From positions 62,001 to 126,000 of the forward strand of contig NZ_BMII01000005.1 in assembly GCF_014641855.1 (NCBI RefSeq): 64,000 nt of DNA, read 5' to 3'. The notes beneath the pieces are model-generated. The model was not told where the DNA came from. It did no database searches and worked only from the letters and a program-made list of their open reading frames with translations. Position numbers and translations under genes: made by a program. This document shows positions 1 to 8,731 of the stretch, piece after piece. Source of the stretch: Shewanella inventionis. Its GTDB lineage: Bacteria; Pseudomonadota; Gammaproteobacteria; Enterobacterales; Shewanellaceae. Every line of letters starts with the position of its first letter. Position 1 is the first letter of the stretch.

Positions 1-1172
1 CGAGTAATACCAAGGCTCACTAAACGGTTACGTACCAATACCAATTCCCCGACCATATTCATAATTTGATCAAGGCGTGCAGTATCAACGCGAACTGTGG
101 TTTCACCTTGCGGTACTGCATTGGCTTTAGCTGGCGCGGGTACAGGAGCTTTATCTTGAACAGCATCAACTTTAGGTGCGGGGGCCGCAACAGGTTTAAC
201 CACTGGCGCTGGGGGAGTCGGTTTTGGCGTTTCAGTCGCTTTAGGTGGTACGGGCTCTGCCGCTTTGGCAGCAGTAGGTTTTGCAGCAGATGGTGTAGAC
301 ACCGCTACAGGTGCACCGCCTTTTCCATGTAACTCATCAAGTAAGCGTTCAAACTCATCGTCGGTAATTTCGTCTGAATCAACCAAGGGTTCAACAATGG
401 GTTCTGCTGGTTTTACTTTTTCGGCAACCGATTCTGTTTTCGCTTTAAACGTTCCAGAACCATGAAGCTCATCAAGTAAGGCTTCGAATTCATCATCGGT
501 AATTTCATCACTACTTGTCGAAGATGAAGAGGCTGATTTAGGCGCTGAAGTGTCTTTATTTTCTGAAGGGCTTTGTGCAGATATAGGGCTTTTACCACTG
601 CCATGCAAAGCATCGAGTAGTGCTTCAAATTCTGACTCGTCAATTTCATCAATACCGGCCGAATTGGATGAAGCGGCGACCTCAGGGCTGATATCTTCTA
701 CGTATTCAGGTTCAATATTATCTGCAACGTCTTCAATGATTTCTGGCTCAGGGGCGGACTCGCCCATTTCAGATGGCAAAGGAGCACCGGAGCTTAATAG
801 TTTTAGTTTTGCAAGCAAGTCTGAGTCAGCGGGATCTTGTTGTTGTCCCTGTTGAGTTTGAGCAAACATGGTATTAATTGCATCAACAGCCTGCAAAATA
901 ATATCCATTAACTCGGCATTGACACTGCGTTTACCTGTACGTAAAAGATCAAAGGTGTTTTCAGCTTCGTGACAAACATCAACCATTGGTGTCAGACTTA
1001 AAAATCCAGCACCACCTTTTACAGTATGAAATCCACGGAAAATGGCATTTAGTAAATCACTGTCATCAGGATTATTTTCAAGAGCGACTAACTGCTCCTG
1101 TAGAAGCTCTAAAATCTCGCCAGCTTCAATTAAAAAGTCCTGGAGTATCTCTTCATCAACATCAAAGGACAT
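1..1172 (-). CDS. cheA: Chemotaxis histidine kinase CheA, N-terminal part only (cut by window edge)
   Basis: The frame opens at ATG 1172 (upstream AGGAG) and runs off the window after 390 codons, so the kinase and CheW-binding domains are not visible. Residues 1-105 are an HPt (P1) domain with phospho-acceptor His49 in HTVKGGAGF. The dimerisation domain (P3) begins near residue 359 with VRVDTARLDQIMNMVGEL. Between them I see no globular P2 domain. There are acidic and Pro/Ala-rich linkers carrying three copies of an EFExLLDxLHG motif at residues 179-191, 226-238 and 271-283. CheA passes phosphate from receptor arrays to CheY. It is the last visible gene of the flhA-flhF-flhG-fliA-cheY-cheZ-cheA run, 15 bp after cheZ. 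Confidence 0.96.
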   Translation of the reverse strand, partial: MSFDVDEEILQDFLIEAGEILELLQEQLVALENNPDDSDLLNAIFRGFHTVKGGAGFLSLTPMVDVCHEAENTFDLLRTGKRSVNAELMDIILQAVDAINTMFAQTQQGQQQDPADSDLLAKLKLLSSGAPLPSEMGESAPEPEIIEDVADNIEPEYVEDISPEVAASSNSAGIDEIDESEFEALLDALHGSGKSPISAQSPSENKDTSAPKSASSSSTSSDEITDDEFEALLDELHGSGTFKAKTESVAEKVKPAEPIVEPLVDSDEITDDEFERLLDELHGKGGAPVAVSTPSAAKPTAAKAAEPVPPKATETPKPTPPAPVVKPVAAPAPKVDAVQDKAPVPAPAKANAVPQGETTVRVDTARLDQIMNMVGELVLVRNRLVSLGIT

Positions 1173-1187
1173 TAAATTGACTCCTAA

Positions 1188-1925
1188 TTAGAAACCCAGA
1201 CTTGATAGCAGATCATCAACTTCATCCTGACCCGTGACCACGTCTTCGCGTAATTCAGCGTTCATGATTGGGCCTTCTGCCTCTATCTTATTATCTTTAA
1301 TCGTAGGTAATGATTCAGCTGTATGCTCACCAAACACGGTCAACATCGACACTAAACTATTTTCGACTTCACGCACTAGTTCAATCACGCGGCGGATCAT
1401 CTGGCCGGTTAAATCCTGGAAATCTTGTGCCATTAATATCTGATTGAGCAATTCACGAAGACGGTTTGAGTCATGCTCACTGTTAGACATAAATTGCTGA
1501 ACATCGTGGCAAAGTGACTTAAATTCACCAAGCTCAATATCACGACGCATCAATTTGTCCCACATCGGTGTTACAGACTGAATATTGCTTATAATGGTAT
1601 CGGCCAAAGGCAAACATTCTTCAACCGCATCCATGGTTTTATTAGCAGCTTGCTCGGTCATATCAATGACGTAGTTCAATCTTTCTTTAGCGTCCGGAAT
1701 TTCGGTGTTGGCTAATTCAGATAAACGATTATCGATTTGAAAATCTTTGAGGGCGCTGTGTAATTGGCGAGTGAGCTTACCCACTTCTTCAAACAACTCG
1801 CGTTGTAGTGGAGAAGCGAGCTCTCTAATTATGTCGTCAGCTTTATCTTGCTCTCCCGCCGATAGCAGTTCAACAAGTTGCTGGGCCTGTTCGAGAGTGA
1901 TTAACCCCGATAATGATGCCTGCAT
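1188..1925 (-). CDS. cheZ: CheY-P phosphatase CheZ
   Basis: This 245-aa, largely helical protein dephosphorylates CheY-P and so resets the flagellar switch. The catalytic segment QDFQDLTGQMIRR is intact, with Asp171 and Gln175 matching the E. coli Asp143/Gln147 pair. The C-terminal tail, residues 233-245 (QDEVDDLLSSLGF), is the classic amphipathic CheY-docking helix. The gene lies 13 bp after cheY and 15 bp before cheA on the same strand. A separate CheZ phosphatase is typical of gamma- and betaproteobacteria. Confidence 0.97.
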   Translation of the reverse strand: MQASLSGLITLEQAQQLVELLSAGEQDKADDIIRELASPLQRELFEEVGKLTRQLHSALKDFQIDNRLSELANTEIPDAKERLNYVIDMTEQAANKTMDAVEECLPLADTIISNIQSVTPMWDKLMRRDIELGEFKSLCHDVQQFMSNSEHDSNRLRELLNQILMAQDFQDLTGQMIRRVIELVREVENSLVSMLTVFGEHTAESLPTIKDNKIEAEGPIMNAELREDVVTGQDEVDDLLSSLGF

Positions 1926-1938
1926 GACTTATCCTTGC

Positions 1939-2322
1939 TTATCCGAGACGTTCAAAGATTTTATCTAACTTTTCTTTTAACGTGGCGGCGGTAAAAGGTT
2001 TTACAACATATCCATTCACACCGGCTTGGGCTGCCGCAATGATTTGTTCGCGCTTAGCTTCAGCGGTCACCATCAAAACAGGTAGGTGTTTAAGTGAATC
2101 ATCTGCACGGATAGCTTTGAGTAAATCAATACCCTGCATTCCAGGCATGTTCCAGTCAGTTACAACAAAGTCAAAATCACCTTTTTGTAACATAGGTAGG
2201 GCTGTTGAGCCATCATCTGCTTCTTGGGTATTATTAAATCCCAAGTCTCGCAACAAGTTCTTAATGATACGTCTCATTGTTGAAAAATCGTCAACAATAA
2301 GAATCTTCATATTCTTGTCCAA
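1939..2322 (-). CDS. cheY: Chemotaxis response regulator CheY (TTG start)
   Basis: This 127-aa single REC domain carries CheA phosphate to the flagellar switch protein FliM. The acid pocket Asp11/Asp12, phospho-acceptor Asp56 ([10 protein letters not shown]), switch Thr in MVTAEAK and Lys in VVKPFTA are all present. The reading frame begins with TTG at 2322. A strong GGAGG lies 5 nt upstream, which favours TTG over the internal ATG four codons later, where spacing to the GGAGG would be about 17 nt. The gene follows fliA and precedes cheZ. Confidence 0.97.
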   Translation of the reverse strand: MDKNMKILIVDDFSTMRRIIKNLLRDLGFNNTQEADDGSTALPMLQKGDFDFVVTDWNMPGMQGIDLLKAIRADDSLKHLPVLMVTAEAKREQIIAAAQAGVNGYVVKPFTAATLKEKLDKIFERLG

Positions 2323-2367
2323 GGTTTCCTCCGGTGAGCTGACACTCGTTTGCTCTATAATTAGTTA

Positions 2368-3087
2368 TTATTCTTGTGTCCAATGCTTGAGCTTGGCTTT
2401 TAGTCTGAGCATGGCCTGACTTAATATCTGGCTCACTCGTGACTCGCTTACCTCAAGGATGGCACCAATTTCTTTTAAGTTTAGCGCTTCGTCATAATAT
2501 AACGACAGCACTAAAGCATCTCTTTCTGGCAAGGTTTTGATTGCTTCAACCAGTGCAGATTGGAATTGAGTCTCAGCAAGAGAATCAAATGCTTCATCTG
2601 GGGATTCGTCGTTTGTGGTTAACACATCCTGAGAAACACCAAGATCTTCTATGCCTATGATTTTACCGACAGAAACATCATTTAAGATATGATGGTACTC
2701 ATCGAGAGACATATCAAGTTTTTCAGCAATTTCTGTGTCTCGTGCATCGCGCCCTAGCAGTTGTTCTAGTTCGTCAATAACTTGGGCTACACGGCGATTA
2801 TTACGATGAACTGAGCGTGGAACCCAGTCACCGCGGCGAATTTCATCTATCATTGCGCCACGAATACGAATGCCAGCAAAGGTTTCAAATTTAGCCCCTT
2901 TGCTGCCATCAAATTTTGATGACGCTTCAAGAAGCCCCATCATACCTGCTTGTAATAAATCATCCAGTTGCACTGATGCGGGCAGCCTTGCCAACATGTG
3001 ATGAGCAATTCTTTTCACCAACGGTGCATACTGTTCAACAATCGATGTTTTATTATCGAACTGAGTATACGCTGCGGCTTTATTCAC
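2368..3087 (-). CDS. fliA: Flagellar sigma factor FliA (sigma28), GTG start
   Basis: FliA directs RNA polymerase to late flagellar promoters and is held inactive by FlgM until hooks are complete. Region 2 (LDDLLQAGMMGLLEA), region 3 and the region 4 helix-turn-helix (LKEIGAILEVSESRVSQILSQ) are all visible. An ATG at 3105 would overlap flhG by 26 bp. The GTG at 3087 has GGGGAGAG just upstream and gives 239 aa, close to family length, so I use it. The overlap with the end of flhG is then 8 bp, suggesting translational coupling. Confidence 0.96.
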   Translation of the reverse strand: MNKAAAYTQFDNKTSIVEQYAPLVKRIAHHMLARLPASVQLDDLLQAGMMGLLEASSKFDGSKGAKFETFAGIRIRGAMIDEIRRGDWVPRSVHRNNRRVAQVIDELEQLLGRDARDTEIAEKLDMSLDEYHHILNDVSVGKIIGIEDLGVSQDVLTTNDESPDEAFDSLAETQFQSALVEAIKTLPERDALVLSLYYDEALNLKEIGAILEVSESRVSQILSQAMLRLKAKLKHWTQE

Positions 3088-3961
3088 TCGCTCTCCCCTC
3101 TTCAACGGGCTTACGTTGCACTAAACGTTCAACAAAAAACTCTAAATGTCCACCGGGTTGCTGTGGTACAGGCCAAGTCATAATTTTATTGGCCAATCCA
3201 TGATAAGCAATCGCTGAAGGTGACTTAGGGAAAGCTTCAACAACTAATTTTTGCTTACGAATAGCTTTGCGTAAATTTTCATCAAAAGGAACGGTAGCAA
3301 CAAGCTCTAACGCCACATCTAAAAATCTATCCGTCACTTTACTGAGTTTAGCAAATAATTCCATGCCTTCGCGTAAACTGCGCACCATATTTGCCACAAT
3401 TTTGAAGTGGAACACACCGTGCTCACGACTTAAAATTTTAATCAATGCATACGCATCGGTTATCGATGTAGGTTCATCACACACAACGATTAATACATCT
3501 TGTGAGGCACGAGAGAAGCTCAGCACCATATCAGAAATACCCGCTGCAGTATCAACAATTAATATGTCAAACTGAGTGCGCATTTCACTAAATGCACGTA
3601 TTAAGCCTGCATGTTGTGCCTGAGTCAACTCAACCATGGCTTGAGTGCCTGACGTCGCGGGCACAATACCAATGCCTTTAGGTCCTCGAACAATAATATC
3701 ATCGAGTTCAGCATCACCAGACAATACATGAGATAAATTTTTCTCAGCACGGATCCCTAGCATCACATCAACGTTGGCTAAACCTAAGTCAGCATCAAGC
3801 ACAAGTACACGTTTGCCTTTTTCGGCCAATGCAACTGCGGTATTAATGGACACACTGGTTTTACCTACCCCGCCTTTACCACCGGATACGGCAATTACTT
3901 TAACTTTATCGTTATTTGGTTGATTCATCATACGTAAACCACTTGCTTGATCCCGAGTCAT
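3080..3961 (-). CDS. flhG: Flagellar number regulator FlhG (FleN), MinD-type ATPase
   Basis: FlhG limits polar flagellar number by acting on FlhF and on the master regulator FlrA/FleQ. The deviant Walker A motif SGGKGGVGKTS is present, as is the DADLGLANVDVMLGI segment of MinD/ParA ATPases. The N-terminal DQASGLR helix is the element known to stimulate FlhF GTPase. The frame is open to an ATG at 3991 inside flhF. I prefer ATG 3961, giving MTRDQASGLR and 293 aa, because it falls just after the flhF stop and resembles the family start. The ATGs at 3979 and 3991 remain possible. Confidence 0.95.
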   Translation of the reverse strand: MTRDQASGLRMMNQPNNDKVKVIAVSGGKGGVGKTSVSINTAVALAEKGKRVLVLDADLGLANVDVMLGIRAEKNLSHVLSGDAELDDIIVRGPKGIGIVPATSGTQAMVELTQAQHAGLIRAFSEMRTQFDILIVDTAAGISDMVLSFSRASQDVLIVVCDEPTSITDAYALIKILSREHGVFHFKIVANMVRSLREGMELFAKLSKVTDRFLDVALELVATVPFDENLRKAIRKQKLVVEAFPKSPSAIAYHGLANKIMTWPVPQQPGGHLEFFVERLVQRKPVEEGRASE

Positions 3962-3965
3962 ATCT

Positions 3966-5354
3966 TTACTCAAATGCATAGGCAGTGTCATTTGACCATG
4001 CCGTGTCTTGTGACGTTGGTTGTTCTGTTTCGTTTAATGCTGCTAGCGCTTGTTTGGCTAATGCTAATGTATCAGCCACTTTCATGTCTTCTGGCACACG
4101 TTGACCGTCGGTCACATAACTCAATGGTAACTCATTTTGAATCAATACGCTCAATGCACCTGCAATTGATACTGATTCATCTAATTTGGTCAAAATTGCG
4201 CCCGATAATGGAATACGTTTAAAGTGTTCAACCGCATCTTGCAGAACGCGACGTTGGCCAGTGGCAGACATCACTAAGTAACTGCGGATAGGGATCCTAC
4301 TATTTGCTGTCAAATTATCAAGTTGTTGATATAGACGCATGTCACGTTGTCCCATACCAGCGGTATCAATTAACACTAGCTTGCGATTTCTAAATTGATA
4401 CAAAATTTGTTCTAATTCACTTAAATCATGTGCTTGCTTAACAGGGCATCCCATAATTTTACCATATGTTGCTAACTGCTCATATGCCCCAATACGATAA
4501 TGATCGGTCGTGATTAATGCCACTTGCTCTGGGCCATGGTGTGCGGCAAAACGCGCGGCAATTTTGGCTAGCGAAGTGGTTTTACCCACACCCGTTGGAC
4601 CAACAAAAGCAACCACACCACCCCGTTTAACAATATCATCACCTTGGTTATCTAGTAGGTTAGCTAAACTTTGCGGTAAGGCTCTTACTAAATCTGCTGG
4701 CGTATAATGTTGGCTTAACCCTGCTAGTTTAGCAGCAACTGCAGGAGAAAACTCAGCCGCCAGTAATTTACTTTCTAACATAGCTCCGACAGGATCTGAA
4801 CGTTTTTTGTGATCCTTCATTAATGACGAGACTTGATGTGTTAGTAGGCTTCTCAACGATGCCATTTCTTCACGCAGTAAATCCAGCTCAGCTGATTGAT
4901 TTTTATTCGTTTTATTTGACTTATCAACATGATTTGCAGTTGGAGCACTTTGCGTTGGCTTAGGCGTTTTCGCACCTTGTAATTGGCGCGCCCATTCAGG
5001 AAGTTCTGGCTCATCATGACGAGTTGCTGTCATTTGCTGAGTCATGCGGTTATGTTGTTTTTCAAGCAAGGCTTGTAATGAGTCTGCAGCTGGAGGCGGG
5101 CTGACTTTTGAATGTGCTTTGACAGCAGGTTTAGCCCCTAGCGATACTTTGTCTTCGCTTACATCCATAAAACTGTTTGTTGGCGCTTGTGAAGCAATTG
5201 CGGCTTTTGGCTCGTCATAATCAACTGCGGCAACGATTTCGATGCCGCCAGTCACTTTTTTATTCGACATAATGACAGCGTCAGACCCTAGAGTGTCTTT
5301 GACTTGTGCTAATGCTGCACGCATATCTTTGGCAAAAAATCGTTTAATTTTCAC
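3966..5354 (-). CDS. flhF: Flagellar placement GTPase FlhF (SRP-type)
   Basis: FlhF is an SRP-family GTPase that marks the cell pole for flagellar assembly. The 462-aa protein has a basic N-terminal B domain beginning MKIKRFFAKDMRAALAQV and a variable linker (about 60-160). The NG GTPase follows, with the P-loop GPTGVGKTT at residues 252-260, DTAGMGQRD (G3) and TKLDESVSIAG (G4). The gene lies between flhA (29 bp) and flhG, as in polar-flagellate Shewanella, Vibrio and Pseudomonas. Confidence 0.97.
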   Translation of the reverse strand: MKIKRFFAKDMRAALAQVKDTLGSDAVIMSNKKVTGGIEIVAAVDYDEPKAAIASQAPTNSFMDVSEDKVSLGAKPAVKAHSKVSPPPAADSLQALLEKQHNRMTQQMTATRHDEPELPEWARQLQGAKTPKPTQSAPTANHVDKSNKTNKNQSAELDLLREEMASLRSLLTHQVSSLMKDHKKRSDPVGAMLESKLLAAEFSPAVAAKLAGLSQHYTPADLVRALPQSLANLLDNQGDDIVKRGGVVAFVGPTGVGKTTSLAKIAARFAAHHGPEQVALITTDHYRIGAYEQLATYGKIMGCPVKQAHDLSELEQILYQFRNRKLVLIDTAGMGQRDMRLYQQLDNLTANSRIPIRSYLVMSATGQRRVLQDAVEHFKRIPLSGAILTKLDESVSIAGALSVLIQNELPLSYVTDGQRVPEDMKVADTLALAKQALAALNETEQPTSQDTAWSNDTAYAFE

Positions 5355-5383
5355 GTACGCACCTCTTTAAACTGACGTTATCA

Positions 5384-7483
5384 CTATTGGCCGACTGCAG
5401 AAACAATTCTAATTTGCTTCTCATCAGGTATTTCTTGGTAAGAAATCACCCGTAAATTTGGAATAGTGTATTTAACAAATCGTGACAAAGTGGATCTTAG
5501 CATACCAGATGTCAATAATATGGCTGGTTGTCCTACCATTTCTTGTTTCTGTGCAGCGTCTAAAAGTGACTGCTGCATGCGTTCTGCAAGGCCTGGTTCA
5601 ATGTTTGGCCCTTCTCCGCCTGTCGCCTGCATAGACTTATGCAACATCTGTTCCAACTCAGGCGCCAATGTTATGACAGGAATTTCCAGTTCAGGCCCAG
5701 AGATCTCCTGGACAATCATCCGTTTAAGCGCAATACGCACCGCGGCTGTCAATACCTCGGTATCATTGCTCTTATTGCCATACTCCAACAAGGTTTGCAC
5801 TATTGTGCGCAAGTCACGTACCGACACCCCCTCGTTGAGTAAGTTTTGCATCACTTTAACCACAGAGCCTAATGGCATAATGTCAGGAATAAAGCCATCA
5901 ACCAGCTTAGGAGAATGTTTAGCAAGCATATCCATAAGCTGTTGAACTTCTTCGTAGCCTAATAATTTAGCGGCATTGTTGCTCAGCAATTGGCTAATAT
6001 GAGTCGCCACTACTGTAGCAGTGTCGACTACGGTATACCCTAATGTTTGAGCATGTTCACGTTGCTCAGGCGCAATCCACACAGCTTCTAAACCAAAAGC
6101 AGGATCGCGGGTTTCAATACCATCAAGTTTGCCATAAACCTGACCAGGGTTAATTGCCAATTCGCAATCATGCCTCACTTCAGCTTCACCAACCACAACC
6201 CCCATCAAAGAAATACGATAAGCATTGGGCGACAAATCTAGATTGTCACGAATGTGAACTGCTGGCACTAAAAAACCTAACTCTTGAGATAATTTTTTGC
6301 GTACACCTTTAATGCGGCCCAATAATTCACCGCCTTGTGATTTATCAACCAGCGGAATTAATCGGTAGCCAACTTCAAGCCCAATGGTGTCTACATGACG
6401 AACATCATCCCAGCTTAACTCTTTCGGTTCTTTGTCTTTGATTTCAGCAGGGCCTTTGGTTGCAACAGCTAACGCAGCCTGTTTTTTATCAATGTTCCGC
6501 TTATAAACAAAATATGCAGCACCTGCAGTAATAAAAGCGAAGGTTAAAAATGCCACATGAGGCATGCCAGGCACGATCCCCATGATAAACAATAAACCCG
6601 CGGCAATGGCTAATGACTTATGATTGTCAAACATCTGACTCATCATCATTTGGCCCATGTCACCAGATTCATTTTGGCGCGTGACCATTAAGGCCGCAGC
6701 AATCGACAATAGCAAACCCGGTATTTGCGCAACCAGACCATCACCGATAGTTAACAAGGTATAAATTTCAACTGCACTCGAAAAATCAAGGTCGTGTTGC
6801 ACTATCCCAATAACAAAACCACCTAAAATGTTGATCACTAGGATCATAATACCGGCAATAGCATCACCCTTAACAAACTTAGAGGCACCATCCATTGCAC
6901 CGTAAAAGTCGGCTTCTCGGGTCACTTCAGCACGGCGAATACGCGCTTGATCTTGAGTCAATGTACCGGCATTTAAATCGGCATCAATGGCCATTTGCTT
7001 GCCTGGCATGGCATCTAGGGTAAAGCGGGCGCTCACCTCAGAAATACGCCCAGCACCTTTAGTGACAACAGCAAAGTTGATAATAATTAAAATCAAGAAG
7101 ACCACTAAACCCACAGCATAGTTACCGCCAATGACCACTGAGCCAAAGGCCTCAATGACTTTACCAGCAGCGTCGCCGCCATTGTGTCCCTCAAGTAATA
7201 CAATTCGAGTAGAGGCAACGTTAAGGGCTAACCGTAAGAGTGTCGCGACAAGTAGTACAGTTGGAAAAGCAGCAAAATCGAGTGGCCTGTCGGTGTAAAT
7301 CGCAACGAGTAATACCACTAACGCTAACGCGATATTAAACGAAAATAGGATATCCAGTAGAAAAGGCGGAATAGGTAAAACAACCATACCTAAGGCAGCC
7401 AATACGAGCAAAGGCGTACCAATACCCTTAAACGTAGATGGTCTTATTTGTTTAAATTGCCCAAAAGCTGCTTTTGCATCCAT
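5384..7483 (-). CDS. flhA: Flagellar type III export gate protein FlhA
   Basis: FlhA forms the nonameric export gate. The 699-aa protein has about eight hydrophobic segments in the first 330 residues. The conserved cytoplasmic FHIPEP-type loop is seen at GAGRISEVSARFTLDAMPGK, followed by ADLNAGTL. The C-terminal cytoplasmic platform from about residue 350 binds chaperone-substrate complexes. A sigma54-type site lies upstream at 7553-7567. This gene probably starts the flhA-flhF-flhG-fliA-cheYZA transcript. Confidence 0.98.
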   Translation of the reverse strand: MDAKAAFGQFKQIRPSTFKGIGTPLLVLAALGMVVLPIPPFLLDILFSFNIALALVVLLVAIYTDRPLDFAAFPTVLLVATLLRLALNVASTRIVLLEGHNGGDAAGKVIEAFGSVVIGGNYAVGLVVFLILIIINFAVVTKGAGRISEVSARFTLDAMPGKQMAIDADLNAGTLTQDQARIRRAEVTREADFYGAMDGASKFVKGDAIAGIMILVINILGGFVIGIVQHDLDFSSAVEIYTLLTIGDGLVAQIPGLLLSIAAALMVTRQNESGDMGQMMMSQMFDNHKSLAIAAGLLFIMGIVPGMPHVAFLTFAFITAGAAYFVYKRNIDKKQAALAVATKGPAEIKDKEPKELSWDDVRHVDTIGLEVGYRLIPLVDKSQGGELLGRIKGVRKKLSQELGFLVPAVHIRDNLDLSPNAYRISLMGVVVGEAEVRHDCELAINPGQVYGKLDGIETRDPAFGLEAVWIAPEQREHAQTLGYTVVDTATVVATHISQLLSNNAAKLLGYEEVQQLMDMLAKHSPKLVDGFIPDIMPLGSVVKVMQNLLNEGVSVRDLRTIVQTLLEYGNKSNDTEVLTAAVRIALKRMIVQEISGPELEIPVITLAPELEQMLHKSMQATGGEGPNIEPGLAERMQQSLLDAAQKQEMVGQPAILLTSGMLRSTLSRFVKYTIPNLRVISYQEIPDEKQIRIVSAVGQ

Positions 7484-7552
7484 AAAAGATGAACCCTTAC
7501 TGTCAGTCTACGGCGTCAATGAACTAATAATTGACGCGAATAAACTGACAAA

Positions 7553-7567
7553 GCAAGAATCAAGCCA
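7553..7567 (-). promoter_or_regulatory. Candidate sigma54 promoter for flhA operon
   Basis: On the minus strand the site reads TGGCTTGATTCTTGC: GG and GC spaced by 10 nt, and a full TTGC -12 element. It lies about 70 bp before the flhA start, in the gap after flhB. It departs from consensus at the -24 flank (TGGCTT versus TGGCAC). Confidence 0.65.
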
Positions 7568-7588
7568 CAAATAAATCCACTTGCAAGG

Positions 7589-8722
7589 CTAATATTTCAA
7601 ATCATCTGGGATAGGTTGATTGTACGGAATAGGTTTGGGTTTACGCCCCTTACCTTTTTGATATTGCCTAAGTTGAAATACATAAGCGAGTACCTGAGCC
7701 ACCGCAGTAAACAAGCCTTCGGGCACTTGCTGATCAATTTTAGTCGTATGGTAAATGGCTCGGGCAAGCGGTGGTGCAGAGACAATCGCGACGTTATGTT
7801 CACGGGCAATTTCACGTATTTTGAATGCGACATCGTCTACACCTTTGGCGACTAAAAATGGCGCAGATGAACGGGTAACATCATATTTTACTGCAACAGC
7901 ATAATGCTCAGGGTTAACTACAATCACATCAGCTTTAGGAACCTCGGACATCATTCTGCGCTGCGCCATTTCATACTGCATTTGCCTGATACGGCTTTTT
8001 ACTTCCGGTTTACCTTCAGTGTCTTTGTACTCGTCTTTGACTTCTTGTTTGGTCATTTTAAGCTGTTTATTGTGATTCCAAATTTGAAATGGCACATCAA
8101 TCACCACAATAAACAGCATAGAGCTGCACAGTAAGATAAACATCCATACCAAAAGATCTAACGCGTGATAAACATTACCGGGCAAGTGATCGTTAGATAA
8201 CATCAAAATATCGTAAAAGTAGAAGCGCAATAAAAAATAAGCCGACAAGGCAACAACAGAAAATTTAGCAATGCCTTTGGTTAACTCAACGAGTGCTTGA
8301 GTACCAAACATACGTTTAAAGCCATTCATCGGGTTCATCTTGCTGCCTTTGGGCATAAAGGCTTTAACCGAAAACGACATACCACCCAACACAATATTGC
8401 CCAAAAAAGACACAAACGCCAACAAGGCTATAAAACTGAGCAGAGGCCAGGCAAGTTCGTTACCGACGACCCCCCAAACACGAAACATGGAGTTGGTATC
8501 AAATATTTGATCGCGCTCCATAGTGAATATTTGTTTCATCATGGTGTACAAACTGATGGCGATTGATGGTCCTGTCATGGCAAAACCCACCGATGCAGCA
8601 AGCAATACCGCTGCGGTGCCTAACTCTTTTGAGCGAGCGACTTGACCTTTCTCACGCGCCTGTTCAAGTCGTTTACTGGTGGGTTCTTCTGTGCGTTCTT
8701 GACTGCTGTCATTTTCGGCCAT
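7589..8722 (-). CDS. flhB: Flagellar type III export switch protein FlhB
   Basis: FlhB belongs to the export gate and switches secretion from rod/hook to filament substrates after self-cleavage in its cytoplasmic domain. The 377-aa protein has a polar N-terminus, four transmembrane segments (about residues 35-210) and a cytoplasmic domain. The autocleavage loop reads NPEH at residues 270-273 where the usual motif is NPTH. The Asn-Pro scissile bond and the His are kept. It follows fliR by 10 bp and ends the long fliK-to-flhB run. Confidence 0.97.
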   Translation of the reverse strand: MAENDSSQERTEEPTSKRLEQAREKGQVARSKELGTAAVLLAASVGFAMTGPSIAISLYTMMKQIFTMERDQIFDTNSMFRVWGVVGNELAWPLLSFIALLAFVSFLGNIVLGGMSFSVKAFMPKGSKMNPMNGFKRMFGTQALVELTKGIAKFSVVALSAYFLLRFYFYDILMLSNDHLPGNVYHALDLLVWMFILLCSSMLFIVVIDVPFQIWNHNKQLKMTKQEVKDEYKDTEGKPEVKSRIRQMQYEMAQRRMMSEVPKADVIVVNPEHYAVAVKYDVTRSSAPFLVAKGVDDVAFKIREIAREHNVAIVSAPPLARAIYHTTKIDQQVPEGLFTAVAQVLAYVFQLRQYQKGKGRKPKPIPYNQPIPDDLKY

Positions 8723-8731
8723 TTCCCCTCC

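Noticed and set aside
66..855. Plus-strand open frames opposite cheA
   Set aside because: They are low-complexity shadows of the cheA linker with no ribosome-binding sites.
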